A stretch of 64,000 nt of DNA. It comes from Heterodera schachtii (taxonomy: Eukaryota > Nematoda > Chromadorea > Rhabditida > Heteroderidae). The position numbers and the translations under genes were made by a program. Below the pieces are notes generated by a model. The model searched no databases. It had not been told where the DNA came from and saw only the letters and a program-made list of their open reading frames with translations. Where the stretch lies: positions 96,492-160,491 of the forward strand of contig SIJG01000012.1 of NCBI GenBank assembly GCA_023374025.1. The letters are read 5' to 3'. Shown here piece by piece: positions 12,401-26,286 of this stretch; position 1 is the first letter of the stretch; each line of letters begins with the position of its first letter.

Positions 12401-15400
12401 TTTCGCAATATGTCGGAATATGAACATATTCCAAATTGAAATGATGACCATTGTGAAGCTTAAAATAAGGTGCAAACATTTTTTTTTTAAGAATTCAATT
12501 TTTTGGCACATACTGTAATGTCGGACCGGCGGCGCTTCTTTTTAACTGTCTGAAAATTTTATTTTAAATAAATGATAATTAATTTTTTTGGCCTTTTTAA
12601 GCTTTTAGTACCATTCTACAATAGTTCCAATATTATTTTTTTTTAGTTTTCGTATTTCTTTTTTTAATAAATAAATAATTTTTTCCCGCCTTTTTTTGGC
12701 TGTTTTATGGCTTATATTTTAAAAGAATTCAGCATATTAAATAATTTTAAAAGGCTATCTATTTTATCCTCACTTTTAAAGGCAAAAAACCGAAAAATAA
12801 ATACAATGTTAAACAAATCTTTTTATTATTAACAAATATATTATAAACCAAAAATTTCAAAAATTTAATACGTCTTTTACACACATTTTTTGTCTCCTAC
12901 CTTTATTAGCACTGCTGCTGCTGTCCTCCTTGAACTGCTGCGTCGCTTCCGTTGCTGCATGAACTCGTTAAGGAAACCGCGAAATGCATTCACACCCAAC
13001 ACTTACAGCGAAAATTTTTATTTTTAATTTATTTAAAAAAATATTAAATTTTAATAAAATTAAATAATTTTTTGACACCATTTACCTGTCGGAAATGTCA
13101 CTTGCTCCTCATGGCACATTTTGGACAGTAAGCCCTCAAAAGTGTTGATCATGTCATGGTATTTCAGCACAGTGTTGCCCTCCTTAAATGAACATCCCCA
13201 GTAAATCTAATTTAAATTAATAAATTTTATTTTAAATATTTTTGCCAAAATTTTACCGGATAAACCAAAGTTGTGTAAGCGCACAGTTCCATGTGAAACT
13301 CGCGCATACTCCGCTTGAAAATGGCATCCACTAATGTTTCACGCTTGTTTTGTTGGCCAATGTGGGTTTGCTTCTTGAAGATGAACACACTGAATTCCCT
13401 GAAAACAATAAATAATATTTAATTAAAAAATTAAATTTTATTATCGACTGTTTTAATTCATTATAAAAGCCTTTTTGGAAATAAATTTTGTGGAATAAAA
13501 CACAAGAGAAATTCATGGTTATTTTGTGCTAAACTCATAACAAGCCTGATGATATTGGATTAAATTAAATAACATTTACGCTTTAATCTTTCTCCGCTAC
13601 TAATGATTATTAAACAAATAAAAATTGGCAATTACAAGCATAATTGATGAAAACAAATTTTGACAACTGTACCTCAGATCGTCAATAGTTTCAATTAACA
13701 GTGAGGTTGGGTCAGTCTAAAAAAATTTTTTTTATAAATAATAAAAATGAAAATAATTAATTTTTAAAGGACCATTTGCTTGGTTTTTGTAAGATTGAAG
13801 CTGGTGAACGGGGAAAAGGTGACTCGGTTTGGTGAGACGCCGGCCAGCGAATTCCTTGGCGTTTTGCCAACCCTTGAAAAACAAAATTTTTTCAAAAATA
13901 TTCAAGATCAAAATCATGGGCACATTATATCCCATGGGCGTCTGAATGCCAGTTCGCGTTGTTGCGGTGGAGGTGACGTCATTGGTGATGTGCATGGAAT
14001 TTTGGCAGCAAATGTGGCACATTCTTTGTGGAAGATCAGTTTACAACCTTCAAATTTATTAATTTTTTAATTGTAAATTTTTTAAAATTATTCACCAAAA
14101 CATTTGAAGCCCTGGATCAGGAGGCCACAGAGTGGTCGATTGCAAAAATCACATTTGTCCCCCTTGTGGAGACGGCTTGGCTTGAAGCTGTGGCATTGGT
14201 GGTGCTTGAGCAGCAACTTCTCGACCTCTTTGGAGGAACTGTAATGGACATACAGTAACTGAATTAGACCAACCGTAATCTCTTTTCAGGGGGTGTTGGA
14301 AATAGAAAACCAGGAAGAAAGGTGCGAAGTCGTTCGTCCCAACAGACTCTCCGAAACCCGAAGTTTTTATTTTTTGTGCCAAGAAAAGAACATATTATGC
14401 CAAATTTTTTTTGCCAAGAAATCTTGGATTTTATAAAATGCTTATTGTTTTTTTTTTATTAATTTGTTCCATGGCTATCCATGAAGTTGGTCACACTTTT
14501 TGACCTTCTTGTTGACGAGGACGGCCCTTCCATGTTCAGGCTTTCCTCACTGAATGTGCCTTCCGTGGTGCCCTGACGCCCGGTCTTGGTCAGCAAAGTT
14601 TTCAGGTGCTTCTTCGCCTTCATAAAACCACTTTTGGCACGTGGTGCCACTTTTGAAAAGGAATTGGTAATCTGAAAAATGTGCAAGCAAAAAATTTGCA
14701 AAAATATATTTAAAAAATTCTTTGAAAAATTTCTTGTAAATCTGTGCCGTTTTTGAATTTCACAAAACCCCCACCTTAACCATAGCGTTTCGGTCTTCTT
14801 CCCGTTGAATTTGATCACTTTCTGTGCTGGCTGCTCGACGAAGCATTTTTAGCTAAATAAAAAAAAATAATAAATATTTAAATGGAAAAATAAAAAATTT
14901 GTTTTACTTTTTTCGTGGAAACGGTTATCGCCAATGATTGCCGTCTGTGCATCAACTTCTCAAATTGTTTCTGATCATGGGATTTGATCAACTTTAAGCG
15001 CGCATTTTCTAGCACAAAACTGGCGTCAAGATCAAGCTCAGAAGATTCGCTTAAATGTAAAATAATTATGAAAATTATAAATTAATACTTTTTGGAGTTT
15101 TTGGTATGCTATTTTAAGGGGCGCGACAAAATCTCGCCGTCGAATGCTTCTAAAAAAATTTTCAAACAGAAAATTTTCAAGCAAAATTCTTTAAATAATT
15201 TTTAGAAAGAAAATTTCAAGAAAAAAATAAAGTAAGTTTTTCTAGTGTTTTTTTCGAAACCTTATGATGAATAATTAATTTTTTTCTCACAAAATCACTA
15301 GAAAAGTTTTTCAAAAATTTTGAAACTTTCTATTTGCAAATTTTCTTAAAAATTCATCATAAAACTTTGAAAAAATCGCTAAAAAAAACTTTCATTAATT

Positions 15401-18400
15401 TTCTTTGAAGAATTTTTGAAATTAAAAAAAATGGTTCAAAAGAATTAGATTACCTTATTTTTAAATTTAAATGAAATTAATTAATCGGACCCATAATCGC
15501 AAGTGTTTCAAAATTGCGGCAACAAAACCAATAATCCAAAAATAAAATTTTTTAAATTTTCATTTTATTTTTTATAATCACCGATTTTGACTGCATCTGA
15601 GCATTGCTTCCGCCGGTGGAACATCTTCTACATCAAAAAGGTCCACTACATCATTGTTGTCATCATCCTCTTCCATCATCATCATCTCTTCATCTTCCTC
15701 CTCCTCCTCCTCATCGTCCATCGGTTCGTTCCATTCATTGTCCAACAAAATGTCGTCCTCGTCCAACTCTTGCGAGTCCAATGATTCAGGCGACGCAAAT
15801 GCCGCCAAACTGGCTGGATCATTCAGATCCAATTTTGGCAATGTGATCTTCAATTTTTGGAATCGTTTTGTGAGTGGATTAAAGAATGAATTATTATTGC
15901 TTGTCAAAAAATTTTTTTTAAAAAAGGTTCGAAATATTTTAACATACATTTAATTTTATTTAATTTTAAGAAGTTCTAAAAAAAGTAATAAATTAAATGA
16001 CACGAAACTATCAATCTAAATGGCCTTTTCCGAGGGTTAGATTTTTTTTAAAAATTTAAAATTGAGCAATAAATTAATTGTGAAATCAATGTTTTTGTAG
16101 TACATTTTAATGCTTTCACAACAAAAATTAAAATCAATCAGAAATAAACATAAATTAAAAAAAAATTTCAAAGAATTATTTGAGTTCTTAAATTGCTAAG
16201 CTTAAAAAAGTTATTTTAAGTTTAGTATTATTGTCATTATCTTTCCATATCCCACCTTGGTCAAACGTTGAAGCCGTTCAACAATGATCGGACGCCGTAA
16301 TGCCCCGTTCTGTTTGGATGCACGTAATTCGTCCAAACTTAAATTATATTAAATTAAAAAAACATAAATTCAAATAAAGACACTTTTTTCTTTGTAAATG
16401 CCGCCGAATGAGTGCCTGAAGCGCAATGATCATTTGTCGGATCAGCTGATATTTCCGCCGTGCATTGACCATTCGCCACCAACATTGTATGCAAATTACT
16501 GCTTGATTGCGTCGTCGCAGTTGACTACGGAGCAGCGCACCACGTGTTAGTGCCTGTGGAAATAAATTAAAAAATAATTAATTGGGTAATTAATTAATTT
16601 ACTGCCTAAATACCTAATTAACAAATTTGTTCAAAATTACCGGAAATGCTTTTGCTTTATGACTTTTTGCCTTACTTATTTCATGGACAAGGATGAGCAG
16701 GCTTATACTTTCAATATCTTTAAATTTTAAAGCGGTTACGAAAACGTAAAAGCGCATTTTTTTTCTAAAAAATTGTACCAAATTTAGATATTTTTTTTTT
16801 GTATATCAAGTTGTATTTCTGTAAATTGCCAAGCTTTTGCTTTAATAATCATTTCTGAAAATGTAAAGGTTTCAAATGATTCCAAAATTTACAAATTTTG
16901 GTTATAAATGATGGTGTCCTAATCGACACTCGGCCCCTTTTTCGTTGGCCACTCAAATCACCTGCAATTTGATGATGCCCTGCCTGAACTTCTGGTAATG
17001 GTGCTGCTCCAACTTGGCACGAAACCAGCGCTGCAGTGTGACGATGTTCTTCATTATCACTCGATGCAGGTGGTCGTCCAGCAACAGTTTCTCCGTGTCG
17101 CGCATAAAAATTTTTTTGTTCCCATATTGTAAATTGTTGTAGTCGATGACCGGGATTGACCGAATGAACTCCTGGATTTCTTCCTTGGTCGACTGAAAAT
17201 GGGAATTTTCAGAAAAAAAATCCTTCAACCTGTCAGAGATATATTTGAGGTTTCAGGTTTTGGGTTTGAGACAGAGATCGGCATGATCAATTTATCGGTC
17301 GATATTATATAGATCGATGACTTCGATAAATAAAAAAAGCCATCAAGAAATTTCGTGTTTTTCAAATATTTTATTGAAAAAATCGATGTAGAAATTTTCG
17401 TGCTTTTCGATATCGATTTTTTCGAAACAATTGAAAAATACCGATCGAATTGCCGGTTTCTAATAGGTACAAATGTTCGAGAGTCGTATTTTCCTAGTAC
17501 TCGAGATGAACATAAAATCCGAGACAACAGTTCAAGAATTCTGATTATTAAGGTCGAGACTCAATGTCAATTGACGGTAATTCGAGTTTCAATTCAAATA
17601 TTTTAATGATTTGGCAGAAAATAAATTACGAATTCCAAAACTTACATTATGGCCATTTGGAAGCAGAGTACGGTACTGATTTGCGAAAGACTAAAAAATT
17701 TTTAACAATATATCTTATTATACAAATTGTTGCTTCTATTATGTACAGTACCCCGTATTCAATGCGGACACTGTAGCCAGCCCGTCGTATTCTGACCGTC
17801 TCCAGCATGCCGGTGTACCGAAGCTGGCGCAAAATGATGTTGTCGTCAAAATAATTTGGAATTTTCTCGTTGTTTGATTTGATGCAACGGATGAAGTAGG
17901 GCGATGCCCGGTCCAATGTTTTCATCAGGCGAGAGAGCGATTCGCCAAATTGGCGGCTAACCTAAAATTTGAAAAACTTAAGGATTTTCAATTTTTGGAA
18001 AGGCGTATGAATAAAATTTCACATCAAAAAAAGCCTAAATTCATAGTAAAATATTATCAAATTTTTAGAATAAATTCTAACCAAAATTCGAATTATGGTC
18101 ATTCGAAGAAATTATTTGATTTAATAAAATATCGAATAATCAATCATTAACCCAATTTTTGATTTAAAATTGAAAAAAAAATTTTTTTTCGATTCAATTA
18201 AAAATAAAATTTGTGGAAACATTTTTTAAAATTTTGCCGGAATAAAGAATCGGAAATAAATAGATGAATTGAAATTTGCTGACCAAAAAATAAAATTTTT
18301 ATGTTTATTAATTGAATAGCAAAAAATAAACATATCCGGGAATGTTTTTAGCGTGATGAAAAAATTGAATTTAAAAAATATAAAAAGCGGAAGAACATTA

Positions 18401-21400
18401 TGAAATCATTTCCTTCGGGAGACATTTTACTGATTTTTTCACCTTTTTTTTTTTTGGAATTTTAAATATGTTTTTTATTATTATGTTAATTAATTATTAA
18501 TTATAATTTTTTCATAATTTTAATTATCTTTTTTTTTTGCGATTATTTCTTACCGAACTTGGCTTATTAGAAAGCTGCTTCTTTTTGGACATGATTCCCT
18601 TGAGTTGTTGTAGTGTTCTCAAATTGCTGAACCTGTCATTGTGCGGCTTCTTTGGCGCCTTAAACATAGCACATGCTTTATAAATAATTTTGACACTTAA
18701 ATTTGCTATAAACCGGAAATAATCTTAAAAATAATTTCTTATAAATTTAAGAAAATAAAAATAGCCTCAAACAAAAAATAAAATTCTTAATTTAAGCTTT
18801 TCTTTCGAGATTTTTTTTTTTTTGTTAAAAATAAGAAACTTTTTTCAATTTTTATTAATAAATATTAACATTATTTTAACTCGGCTTATTATTTTGCTAA
18901 TAGCCTTATAACAGGTAAATTTCGCACACCTTTCTCGCCCGCTCAACAATTGTCTTAAACACTGAAGTGTCACAAAAGTCGGGCACAATGCTAGGCCTGA
19001 ATTAAAAGTAAAGGGATATTATTTTTACAGTATCAAATGGTTACTGTTAAAAACAAATTTACGGTAATTCTCCTCGCAGAAAGGCGTTAAGCCGCGAGTC
19101 TGATGAGCGCCGATGCAACATTTTTGGGCTTCCATTGGCACAGTCGCCATCAATTGTTGTGCCAATAATGCCATGATTGCCAACGGTTGAAGTCCCATAT
19201 CGGTCAACACTGCCTAAATGTCTCTAATTTTACAAAAAAAAAAATTAAAATTATTTAAATCATTTTATATGATACACAGTAAAATTTGGAAATTAAAAAA
19301 AACAAAATACCCGCGCGTTTTTTCCGCTTTCCGGCTGCGCGGAATGCATACGCGGCACGGAATGTTGCACGGACAAGTGCCCATCGGAACACCGCAAGCG
19401 GATCCTCACCAACCAACTCGCGCACAAAGGCACTTTTGCTGCCTTTCAACGTGTTCATCTACAATTAATTTTTTTATTGTTTTAATTTTTTTTTATTTCA
19501 TTTTTTTAAAATTAAAAATTAAAAAAAAATTAAATAAAAAAATCAACAAGTTTTGATTGGTAAATTTCATTAGAAAAATCGATTTTTTAATCAATTAAAA
19601 TAATTTATTAAATTGGTTTTGACTATAAAATATTGTGAGATCTGACCACATCGTGCCGCATTAGGTCCTTGTTTTTCTCACGAAAACCCGCAATTTGATA
19701 TTTCACTTTTCCCGCATAGTGCGCAATGATAAATGCAGCTTCACGCTTATGCGGCACTTCGTAGTATTCATTTGTGCGCAGAAAATGGTTCAATTTGTCC
19801 AACATGGATTGATCTGACAAAATTCAGCACTAATTATAGAACTGTATTTGATAAATATATGAACAATTAGCTAACAAAGATCATTAATCTATTCAAGCAT
19901 TACGGTGTTTAAAAAACAACCGTATTTTATAGAACCGCTGAAACCGTTTAATTTTCTTGAAAATGATGAAAAATTTCTATGCGTTGACATAATGACTTGG
20001 TTTTGATTTTCTTGAAAAAAAATTAATTTTTGTGCCTTAAATCAAAACTCAAATACTCCATAAAAGCAGAAAAAACCTAATTAAAAAAAAAATTAGAAAT
20101 ATTCATTGATTTAAATGGATTCATTTTTCAAATTAAAATGTACCTGAAACCATTTCATTGTTAATATTGCTCTCCTCATCCACAAGACGAAGTAAGCTTA
20201 AATAATTTGATTTTTGATTTAAATAATTACTTTTTGTAAAAACAATTTTTACCCGTATGGTTTACACTGAAACATTTGAACACATTCAGTATTATCTGTG
20301 TATTGAATTGTAGTCCAATGGATACTAAAAAGGAATATTTTTTAAAACAAATCTTAACTAATTTTAAACTAATAAATTTCTTTTTGGCCCTATTTTATCC
20401 ATCTATAAATTATTTTTGATGTTTTTGCAGTCCAAAGTTCACTTTTTTGTGCCTCTTTCTTCAAAAAATTCAATCTTAATTCAAGTAATTGATTCAATTA
20501 AAATAATAATTATTCAAACATTAATTTTTAGCTTAAATCCAATAAAATAAATTTTCAATTAACCAAAATTCATTCTAAAAATAGGCAATTAAATACCAAC
20601 TTTTCCTTTAAATATTCCTCCTGCTCAAATTGGAAAATGTGCTGGTTAAAATAGGCTTGCAGCCGTTCATTAGCGTAATTAATGCACAACTGCTCAAACG
20701 AATTCCATTGAGCTCCAACATCCTCAAAACCTGAGGATTTGCTTATCATCCTTATTTAATTTTAAATATTATTTTTCTAAAAATAATTATCATAATTAAT
20801 TGATTTATTTAAAATTAAAATAACCAAAAATGTCCAAAATGCCAATATAAAGGCCATTTTTGTTTATTGCAGTTGATTCTCGGCAAATTAATGAATCTAA
20901 AAAAAGGATTATATTAAAAATACATTTTTTAATTTTAATTGAAGTAAAAAATATTTTTACGATTTATTCGCAAAACAATCCAATGGAACAACGCATTGTA
21001 TAAACATTTTGCCATGGCATCACGTGTTTGGGTTGCTTCAGCTACTGAATAACGGGTGACCAGCACGTCATGCTTTAGCACTGTCCGTCGCATTGTCAAA
21101 GCCTTAAAAATAATTTATTAAATTTAAAATTTAATATTTTTTGAATTTAATAATTTAACTAAAATGCCATTTACTTGAGTCAGTTGGGCAGCCCGAATTG
21201 AGAGAAGTGCCGAGATGATGCCGACCATCTCCTCATTTTCAATGAACGCATTCTCATCATTATGAAAACTTTTGCGCTTAAATAAATACAAAATTTATAA
21301 TTTTTAAAAGAAAATTATTTTATTTAGGGAAATTGGCATTTTTCCAAATTTTGACGATTTTCTTAACAAATTTTAACAAAATGCCACATATTTTCTCAGA

Positions 21401-24400
21401 GCCTAACGGTTTCAATTTTCATAAGATTCCAAAAGATTTCAACAATACCTTGATGTACTCAATGTTGCCTAACAGTAAAACGGCTGAAATCATGCCATAA
21501 ATTTTTTGTTGCGAATTTTCCGAAAATCCAACAGCGCCCATCGCATGTTTAAGCCGTTCAAATTCATGCTTTTCATTGCACTGATCATTTGTGATAGGGC
21601 AGCAGCTATCACTGGCACTGTTCTGATTCAGATAGTAATAATCCTTTGGCTCCAACAAAAAATGATCTTTGCGCTCTTGTTCCGACGCACCCTCCAACAG
21701 GTAGTAGAACACGTGGTAATTCATAAAAAAAGAAAGAATTTTACAAATAAATTTTATTTTTAACGCCCAGCACAAGGTGTAATGTGAATACATTTTTTGG
21801 TATAATCCTTTATTTATTTTATCCTATTAATTGATAATTAATGGATAATGACTTTGAAAGTCAAGAACAAGAGTCTCTGGGATCTTTGGAATATGAGAAA
21901 TCTCAACACGTAACTCGAAACCAATACCTTTCGCCAACTGCCTGTGAGATGATTCTTGATTTTTCAAGCAGATAAATTTCAACATTAGCTCCACAAACAA
22001 TGCCATTTTCTCGGTAATTCACCTGAAAAAACATAAATGGTATAATAAATATTTAATAAATCCAAATTTATCGGAATATATATATATATAAATTATAATT
22101 ACTGATGGTCGAGGTTATTTTCAAATTTTACTGATACAGTACACATATATATCTACCTTTCTATACCGCTTAGAAAAGTGGGTTTATTAGTACATTTTCA
22201 TCATAAAAATACCATATTTCTACTACCGTAGGCACATACTACCTTGATGAATTTTCCGAATCGGCTGCTGTTGTTGTTCTGCAATGTTACGGCGTTGCCG
22301 AACGCCTCCAAAACGGGGCCGGCAGACAGAATTTGTTGCTCAATGGTCGCCTGGTTGCCCTTCTGACTGAGTGTGGTCAAATGGTGGAGCAAAAAGTTGG
22401 CTGATTCCGTCTTTCCGGAGCCGGACTTAAACAAAAAATCGTTAGTAAAATTTTTAAGTGCCAAAAACGCTGAAATAGATACTAAAATATTTGCCAAAAA
22501 GTGCAAATAAGTGCTAAAAATGCCAAAAATGCGCAAAATACACGCGATGCAGTTTTTATTTTATTTTAAGCAAATATATGAGTTATCGATTAGAATGTAC
22601 TTGGATTTAAAAAAAATTAAAAGAGCTAATTCTGTAAGCAGCTCGAATACTGTAAGTTATTTGTTTGCTTGTAGTCGAATTTGTCTTAGATTAATTGTAT
22701 AGAACATTTTTACCTCTCCAGAAATTACGACCACTTGATTTTCTTTTTGTTTGATCAGATTATGGTAGGTGATGTCAGCAATGGCAAACACTATTTAAAA
22801 TAAATAAATAAATTTAAATTAAATTAAAATGCTTTTTCCAATGTGTACCATGCGGAGGTAATATGCCCAGACGTCGACTCTGACAATACAGACGCGAATA
22901 TTTTGGATTATAAATAGGGAAAAAGCTGAACGGGTTGACAGCAACCAAAATTGGGCCAATGTAAGTGTATATTTTGCCTATAATTAATAAATTATTATTA
23001 AAAATCATTATTAATTATAAAATTTAATCACTTTTTTTAATGATGAATACAAAATCTACATAATTATTAATTAATTACCATTATTAAAACGATCACGCAA
23101 ATTCTCCAGCAATGTCTGCTCAGTAAGTTCAGGCAGCACACAAAGGTCCGCATATTCACGGTCCTTAATTTTTAAAATAAAATTTTAATTTCTTTTATTA
23201 TTTTTTCTACTTGTGGTTGGGCAAGAAATTTGGCGAGAAACCTGAAATTTTCGATGTTTTATTTATAGAAAAATTCATATAAATTGAAATTAAATTAAAT
23301 ATGCTTTTTAATATATAAAAATAATTAATTTCATTGCACTTTAAAAGCACTTTATTTTGGCAATAAAGCAAACGCACGTGTCAATGGCCGATGCCGTCGC
23401 CATTACAACCATGGACTGGTCCACCGAATGGCGCTTCTTACTTTTCAGCACAAGCCGATTGCGCGGCACGGACGGGTCCGCGTTGGCATCAACGTCCGCA
23501 GAACCGCGAGGCCACATCGTTTGCACAATCACTGGGTACTCTGTTGAATCTAAATGCCATACACAATAATAATTATAATAATTTAGATTAACTTTTCCAA
23601 TTCACGGGATTTGCTTTTTAGGGGGATTAATGAAAACGAGGTCAGGTTTTGACAGGGACCCTTGGCCACGGATTATGGGTTTTGCTTTTTTGTTTATCCC
23701 TTTATTTAGGCTTTATTTTGTGTATTTTTTTTATTGTACGAACTGCTATTGAACCCAATTTCCGGCCCCCCCCCAATCGACCTACCCATTTTCCGCTCTT
23801 TGTACGTCCTGCCGTCAAGTGTGCCCATGGTGTCGTACAGCTCGAAGTCCTCCTTGCTGCAATTGACGAACTCCTCGTTGGTGGCTTTCATCTCCAGTAC
23901 CATCTCCACCAGCTCTTCCGCTGTTGAACGTTTATGAAAGTCAATGCACAGCCGATGCTCCATTTGATCCGGATTGAAGGAGAAGAGAAAAACTAAAAAT
24001 TTACAATTCTTGGCATTTTATTTTGGCATTCCTGTTTCTATTGTACATCAATTTTTCTCATCAATTTTGAAATCGTTTGCATTTTAAATTTTAAATAAAT
24101 GTTTTTTTTTGGCATATTAAATAGCTTGAACATAATTTCCCATTTTTAAAGCTTCTAAACAAGCATTTTTGAATGATGATAAATAATTGTAGATTTGTTG
24201 GCTATAAAACAAATTGTTGCCGATTAATCTTCGAAAAGGGATTAAATTTAAAAAAAAATTTATGCATAAATCTTTAATTAAAATTTTTTCCCATGAAAAA
24301 CCTTTCAACACGTAGAGGTGTGAGTCATCCGTGGCCATTGTCACTGAACGACGCGGGAAATTGGCAACCGGTGAATTTGTTAATGCACCACCGCCTTCAG

Positions 24401-24440
24401 ATGCCGCCGAGCCAACGGCTGCGGTACAGTCAAAACTCAT
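9451..24440 (-). CDS. hum-7: Class IX unconventional myosin with RhoGAP domain (HUM-7-like)
   Basis: A many-exon gene whose domains follow the class IX order. An N-terminal RA domain (about 24000-23340; [20 protein letters not shown]) is followed by the motor (23165-16950): [13 protein letters not shown]-loop SGSGKTES near 22420, switch [11 protein letters not shown] near 22260, [10 protein letters not shown] near 19720, and [11 protein letters not shown] near 17890. IQ helices lie at 17100-16400 and an acidic linker at about 15900-15585. The first C1 domain (14250-13930) has HSFKPSRL and GDKCDFC; the second (12470-12150) has HHFNLEY, PTYCEIC and CHKKCH. The RhoGAP (12010-10930) has arginine finger GIYRKSG near 11880 and [15 protein letters not shown]. 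Such proteins are actin motors that switch off Rho GTPases; C. elegans HUM-7 acts on RHO-1/CDC-42 in morphogenesis. The start at 24440 is the first ATG leading into RA. The C-terminal 100 residues and the stop at 9451 are less certain. Confidence 0.9.
10409..10539. mobile_element. Foldback (MITE-like) element in a myosin IX intron
   Basis: Terminal inverted repeats of about 22 bp begin AATTGCCGTATTTCCT on the left, and the right end reads AGGAAATACGGAATT. Inside, CCCTGAAATAAAGCTCT pairs with the complementary AGAGCCCTCGAGGGATTTATTTCAGG, so nearly the whole element can fold. It has no coding potential and resembles a short non-autonomous DNA transposon. Confidence 0.6.
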
Positions 24441-26286
24441 CTTATAACAAATTTGAAAAAAAATGAAAATGGCGTTTTGTGCCTCGTCAATGGCAAAATC
24501 AGATCAGCGAGAATGCTTCTCCTCACTGTGTGTGATCAATCGATCATTTCCAGCGGCAGCGGGTCGATAAGGGGTGTTTTTGCGATTTTTCTTACCCCCC
24601 CCCCCCCCCCCTCCCGCCCCTCTCCAAATCTCGACGAAAAGCTAAAGGCGTATGTGCGTTCAACGGATTTTGCTAGCTGCTTCTCCTCTTTCAGCAGCAA
24701 GCAGATGGAGTGTTGTTAGTAGAGCTTCCCCCATTGATAGTGGTGGGTGATGGGGCTGGGGGAAGCACTCGTCCGATCGATCCTGATCAACTCCATTCAT
24801 TCATTTCTGCCCTACCCTGCCCAAGTCGTAGGCTGCTTTTTCAAGAGCGAAGCGGTGAAAAAAAAGGCGAAAATTTTCAACGTGAAAAGAGAGTTAGAGA
24901 GCCATCTCCTCAATGAGCAAAGTGAAGGGGGGCGGGGGGTTCCCCGCTTCTTCCAATTGATATGGGAGGGGGGGGGCAACTAAAATCGAACACAGATTTT
25001 TTGTTGTATTTATAAAGACACTGCGGGTTGAAGGTGCGGAAGCCCTGTTGGCTTTAGACCCGAAGCCAGATTTGAAACAAAGCCAAAACAAAAAATTTTA
25101 AACACTATGTTGAGGCACCAAAAAGCACAAAATTTTGAAGCTTTTTAAATTTTAACCCTTTTGCAACCAAGGACATGGCTCTGGATTTAGCTTAATATGT
25201 AACAAAAAGCAGATCTTCTAATATGAGATGTTGCAGCATTTTTGGCAAACCGTAGAAATGAAATTTCATCATTTTAATCTTTTTTAGCACAAAAAATCAG
25301 CTGCTAAAAGAGGAAGGAATGAATATGGTTTGGAACAACCTGCTGCTGTTTTGATCACTTGGTTAGAGCATTCGTTCATTTCCTGTGTTGATCGCATTTT
25401 CTAAATCTCCCGCCCCTCCCAGCCATTAATTCATCACTTTTGGCCTCAAGGAATGTGTGGACCTAATTTTGAGAACTTTTGTTTGCACAAAGTTAAAAAT
25501 TGCGAAAATGAAAAGCATTTGTGTCTTAATTAATTTCCAATTTATGAGAATTTATGAAATAAGAAGCTAATTGTGCATAAAAAATGTGAAAGTTTTATTA
25601 TTAAATGATTTATTAGGATTCAATGTTAATATGGAAAATATTTTTGTAATTCAGTTGCGTAAATTTCCATTTAATTTTTACCAAAAAAACAATTTATTTG
25701 CTGTTAGAATAATATAAAAAATACATTTATAAAACGAGAAACAAAGTGTATTTATTTATTATTGTTTAAAAATCGAAGTCTTTTTGTGTCGAGAGTTGCG
25801 CTGTTTTCAGTACAACAACAGCAGAAGAGGCCTTTTGCAAATCAATTAATTAATTACGCGTTATTTGTGTGCTAATAATATTATTTCACCGCCAAAAATT
25901 TGTTGTTTTTCTGATAAGAAATATTTGTCTGAGTCCATCTCATTCACTGATTTCATATGTATAAAGTACAAATTGCTCATTCAAATGTTATTATCTATTC
26001 AATTAGGAATTATACAAATTACTCATTATCATTAACTCTAATATGAAGTTGTATTAGTTAATTAGCTATAATGACCAATTTATTTTGTTTTTGTTTTTTT
26101 TTCCACAGTTTTATTTTAATTAGAATATATTTATCAGGGAAAGAATTTCATGCCCTAAAATTTGTAAATTGGAATTTCGAGGCCTAAAAATTCAGGGAAA
26201 TTGAAATTCCATTACTTCATACACGGCTTTTTGAAGAAAATTTTATAAAAAAAATTTTAGCTAAGCCTTTTAATAAACAAATTAAT
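24441..26286. other. Divergent intergenic region between myosin IX and epoxide hydrolase
   Basis: The two flanking genes are transcribed away from each other, so promoters for both should lie here. The sequence is richer in G+C near 24480-24980, with a run of about 20 C at 24596-24614 and a G run near 24967. I could not place promoter elements and see no conserved reading frame. Confidence 0.5.

Noticed and set aside
15587..15953. Ser- or His/Pro-rich plus-strand frames
   Set aside because: Complement of the acidic Asp/Glu/Met repeat in myosin IX.
24453..24983. Open frames in the G+C-richer region upstream of myosin IX
   Set aside because: They run through poly-C tracts, show no splice-linked continuation and match nothing; more likely promoter or 5' untranslated sequence.
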